DNA from: Pseudo-nitzschia pungens
Lineage: Eukaryota; Bacillariophyta; Bacillariophyceae; Bacillariales; Bacillariaceae
Assembly (NCBI GenBank): GCA_037355855.1
Contig: CM074762.1
Location: 3,100,001 to 3,164,000 of the forward strand
Length of the DNA stretch: 64,000 nt
Direction: 5' to 3'
The position numbers and the translations under genes are program-made. Shown one piece after another: positions 61,491 through 64,000 of the stretch (position 1 is the first letter of the stretch; the number at the start of each line of letters is the position of its first letter). The notes below the pieces were generated by a model, which was not told the origin of the DNA, ran no database searches, and worked only from the letters and a program-made list of their open reading frames with translations.

Positions 61491-64000
61491 TTTTCCTTTC
61501 TTTTGTTCCGAGTGAAGGTAAAGTTTTGGAGGGGAAAATGTTTTTATGAGGGGAAGAAGAAGAACAGAGAACGTGTGTTGGTGAGAATGAAAATGAAATT
61601 ATTTCATGTCAAAATGTTGTGACAGAGAAAAAAGTTCTACTTCAATGTTACACGAATGATTATATTCATTCTTCTGGAACAAGGCAATTCTTTGTTCAAT
61701 CCAAAGTAATACATACTCGTAACTTAAATCCGATTTCGGTTTTCGATTCGTCCTTATTCGGAAATATTCTTCAGACCCTGACCACACGCCGGTTCAACTT
61801 GAACTTTGTCAATTTTTCTTAAGTCTTTTTTCAAGTCCTACGTGCGTTTTCAAAACAATCAATCCCAGCAAATCCAAAACTGAAGGACTATATTTTGATT
61901 CATCGATTCACGCGAATCAGAACATTATTTAGTGACAATGAGTTTCAACGAAATGAACAAAGTGATACAAGCGAAAGCGAAGGAAAGGGTGATGATTTGT
62001 ATGGAATTCGAGTGTTGATAATAGTTTCTTTCCCGCAGACGAAGAAAGTTATATTTGAAGCAGGGTCAACGTAGCTCGTGCACATTCAAGTTCGCATAAT
62101 AGCAAGAATCTTCAGACGCAGCAAGAGTATTTTTTCATGGGGGAAGGGAGTAGGAGTAGGTAACTTCAAGTTCGCACGTGTCTTCGGCCAGCATTGATGA
62201 AGGCGGTCGAAACAACAATCTTTTGCACATGAAAGGAAGGAATGTTTCGTGCGTGTGCCAAACGTCCACGTGGGAAAGAGTTTGAGGAACAAAAAAGTAT
62301 TTCTTTGCCCTTTCTAATGGCGAGGCAGTCTTGGGAGTAACACAAAGAATCGTCGTAATGACCTTTTTTCTTCAGTTTCAAGTCTGAGGTGACGGAAGGA
62401 AAGTGTGAGTACCAGTACCAGTACCAGTTCGTAGAGTAGGGGAAGTATCTGAAACCGGGAAAAAACCTTGTTTCTGTAGTCACTCGATGCAGCTTTTCTG
62501 AATGTATTCGAAGATAGCATTTAGGCTCTACTTTTACTCAAATCCATGCTTTCCTGACATTGATGATCAGTGCTCGCGATCATTAATGAATGACACGATT
62601 GAAACGATGTCTCATCGACTGAAACCAATTTCAGAAAAGTTGTAACGTGCAGCATCGATCGACACTACCAGTAGTACTATGAGACTTGCTAAAAACATGG
62701 CGAGAAGGTGAATTCACCGGCATTAAACAGACGCCATGCTGTCGACGAATAATGGTCAATGGATAGCTATTGTTTGTCACGCAAATTCCCACCGTACATC
62801 ACTCTCCTGTCACTTTTAGTGCCATCTCTTTGTTGTTGCTCCATCAATTCTTACAATTTCTCTTCCGCCACAAATTTAATTTGTCAATAACAATAGCCGA
62901 CTCTCGCAGAAGCCTAACCCTCTTGAACAAATGCAAACGAAATCTGTACGAGTACGAAAATGCAGTTTAGTTTGAGCCCAAGGTGCTATGTACTTTTTCG
63001 TTTTGTAGAGGCGTTGTCCGACACAGGAAACTCGCACGAAGTAATATTTTTCGTTCAATCTATTGTTTTTTTTACTGAAAATAATTTAAACATGGAAAGT
63101 GATCTTGTTTTTTTTTTGTTCAGAAAAAGAAATGAAGGATCAGATCTAAACTTACGGTAACTTACGTAACCTTACTACGTACTATTTCCGTCTGAAAATC
63201 ATCATGCAGTAAGTTTAGTTAAGGTCGTACTACCGATGATATTGACGATCGAACTATTTTCATTATTATTTCGTTCTTACTCGTAGTCGAGGAGCAAAAT
63301 TTTGAACGACGAACGAACTGTAATTACGACTAATCACGACTATTCTCGGATTTTTCTTGCACCCACTCGAAACGTACATAGAACGAAGCAATACGTAGGA
63401 GGTCAGTATTCGCGCATTCACAAGTGCGCAACACACGCCTTGTATTTCCACTCCACACGAAGAGACTCGACCCGATCAAAGAAGAACTCCACTAACGTAC
63501 TTATTGCTGAGTCACTCTGAGTCACAAAATATCATCGATTCTCATTCATGTTGCAGTCAAGCGTAAAAAGTAGTCATTCGCATTAGTCCTTCGTAACAAT
63601 AATGCACGCAATTGTACGAGAAGAGACATCACAATGACGGTGAAAAACAAAAGAGAGTACGTATCTTTCTGGAATAGATCGCTATCGTACGGTAGATACA
63701 AGTCCTCTGACAAGTACGTGCCCCTGCCATCTACTTGTAGTAACCTTACCGTATGATTTTTGTTGCGTGCTTACCATGATCGTTCAGAATGAATCGTCCA
63801 CCACCGCAGCTGATGGCCATCAGTACCACGATTCCAGTTCAGTCTCGTTCTGCAGAATTTTCGTTTAAGTTACTGATTCGTTCGGTACAGTACAGTAATG
63901 ATTTTGTTGATGACCTCAATACGCTTCCTCAAAATTTGGAAACCATCAGAGCTGAGTGTTGGTAGCATAAAAAGATAGTTGACGAAGTACACAAGAACAG
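61491..64000. other. Intergenic to the window end
   Basis: Includes the upstream region of the HSF gene. AT-rich, with only short frames on both strands; poly-T near 63108. GTAAGGTT/TACCGTA words at 63155-63180 and 63740. Nothing I can call. Confidence 0.45.

Noticed and set aside
1..64000. tRNA genes
   Set aside because: I looked for GTTCRANYC T-loops with pairing arms and found none I could fold with confidence; a covariance-model search would decide.

Overview
The window reads as nuclear DNA of a diatom, most likely a raphid pennate, though I cannot name the species. The clues are secretory signal peptides followed by a plastid-import Phe/Trp motif (small acidic protein at 1759, HemF-like protein at 41116, methyltransferase at 36706), a silaffin-like secreted protein with SMSM and KxxK tracts, proteins rich in Asn, Thr and Asp runs, an HSF-type DNA-binding protein, a DUF4116 repeat protein, and short GT-AG introns of about 90-230 bp. 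I recognised no rRNA, tRNA or CRISPR array and no long viral or retroelement coding region. Genes are single transcription units on both strands, with no operon-like packing.

Layout. 0-17 kb is gene-poor: a PH-domain protein (241), a small plastid preprotein (1759), a nuclear-type protein with a SUMO-interacting motif and a SAM-like C-terminus (4859), the silaffin-like protein (8484 to 6934), two small unknowns (11040, 12510) and a candidate PD-(D/E)XK nuclease (17169). Between them lie several terminal-inverted-repeat (TIR) elements. From 17 to 27 kb there is a methyltransferase (19684) and then a 4.2-kb TIR element (20848-25092) filled with 41-bp satellite in two opposing orientations. From 27 to 47 kb is gene-dense: a tail-anchored protein with 13 EFISN modules, sideroflexin, an EF-hand protein, a plastid-type methyltransferase, a DUF1664 protein, a HemF-like oxidase lacking two conserved histidines, a PARP-like/RING/Deltex-C fusion, and an EamA-type transporter. 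From 47 to 52 kb is repeat-rich: a short relative of the 4.2-kb element, two MITEs and a duplicated dispersed repeat, around one secreted EF-hand/FnII/PLA2-like protein. From 52 to 61.5 kb come the DUF4116 protein, two unknown acidic proteins and the HSF. The last 2.5 kb shows nothing I can call.

Functional reading. Three products look plastid-directed, one mitochondrial (sideroflexin) and two secreted. The most notable gene is 43516-45024: one polypeptide combines an ADP-ribosyltransferase-like domain with a RING and the Deltex C-terminal domain, an arrangement that animals split between the partners PARP9 and DTX3L. Two well-supported genes (sideroflexin and the plastid-type methyltransferase) need a one-base frame change near the 3' end to recover their conserved C-termini. 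These are either sequencing indels or recent lesions.

The intergenic DNA shares a recurrent vocabulary (GTAAGGTTA, TACCGGTA, TACTTCGTA) and at least five TIR families. None carries a recognisable transposase here, so they are probably non-autonomous.
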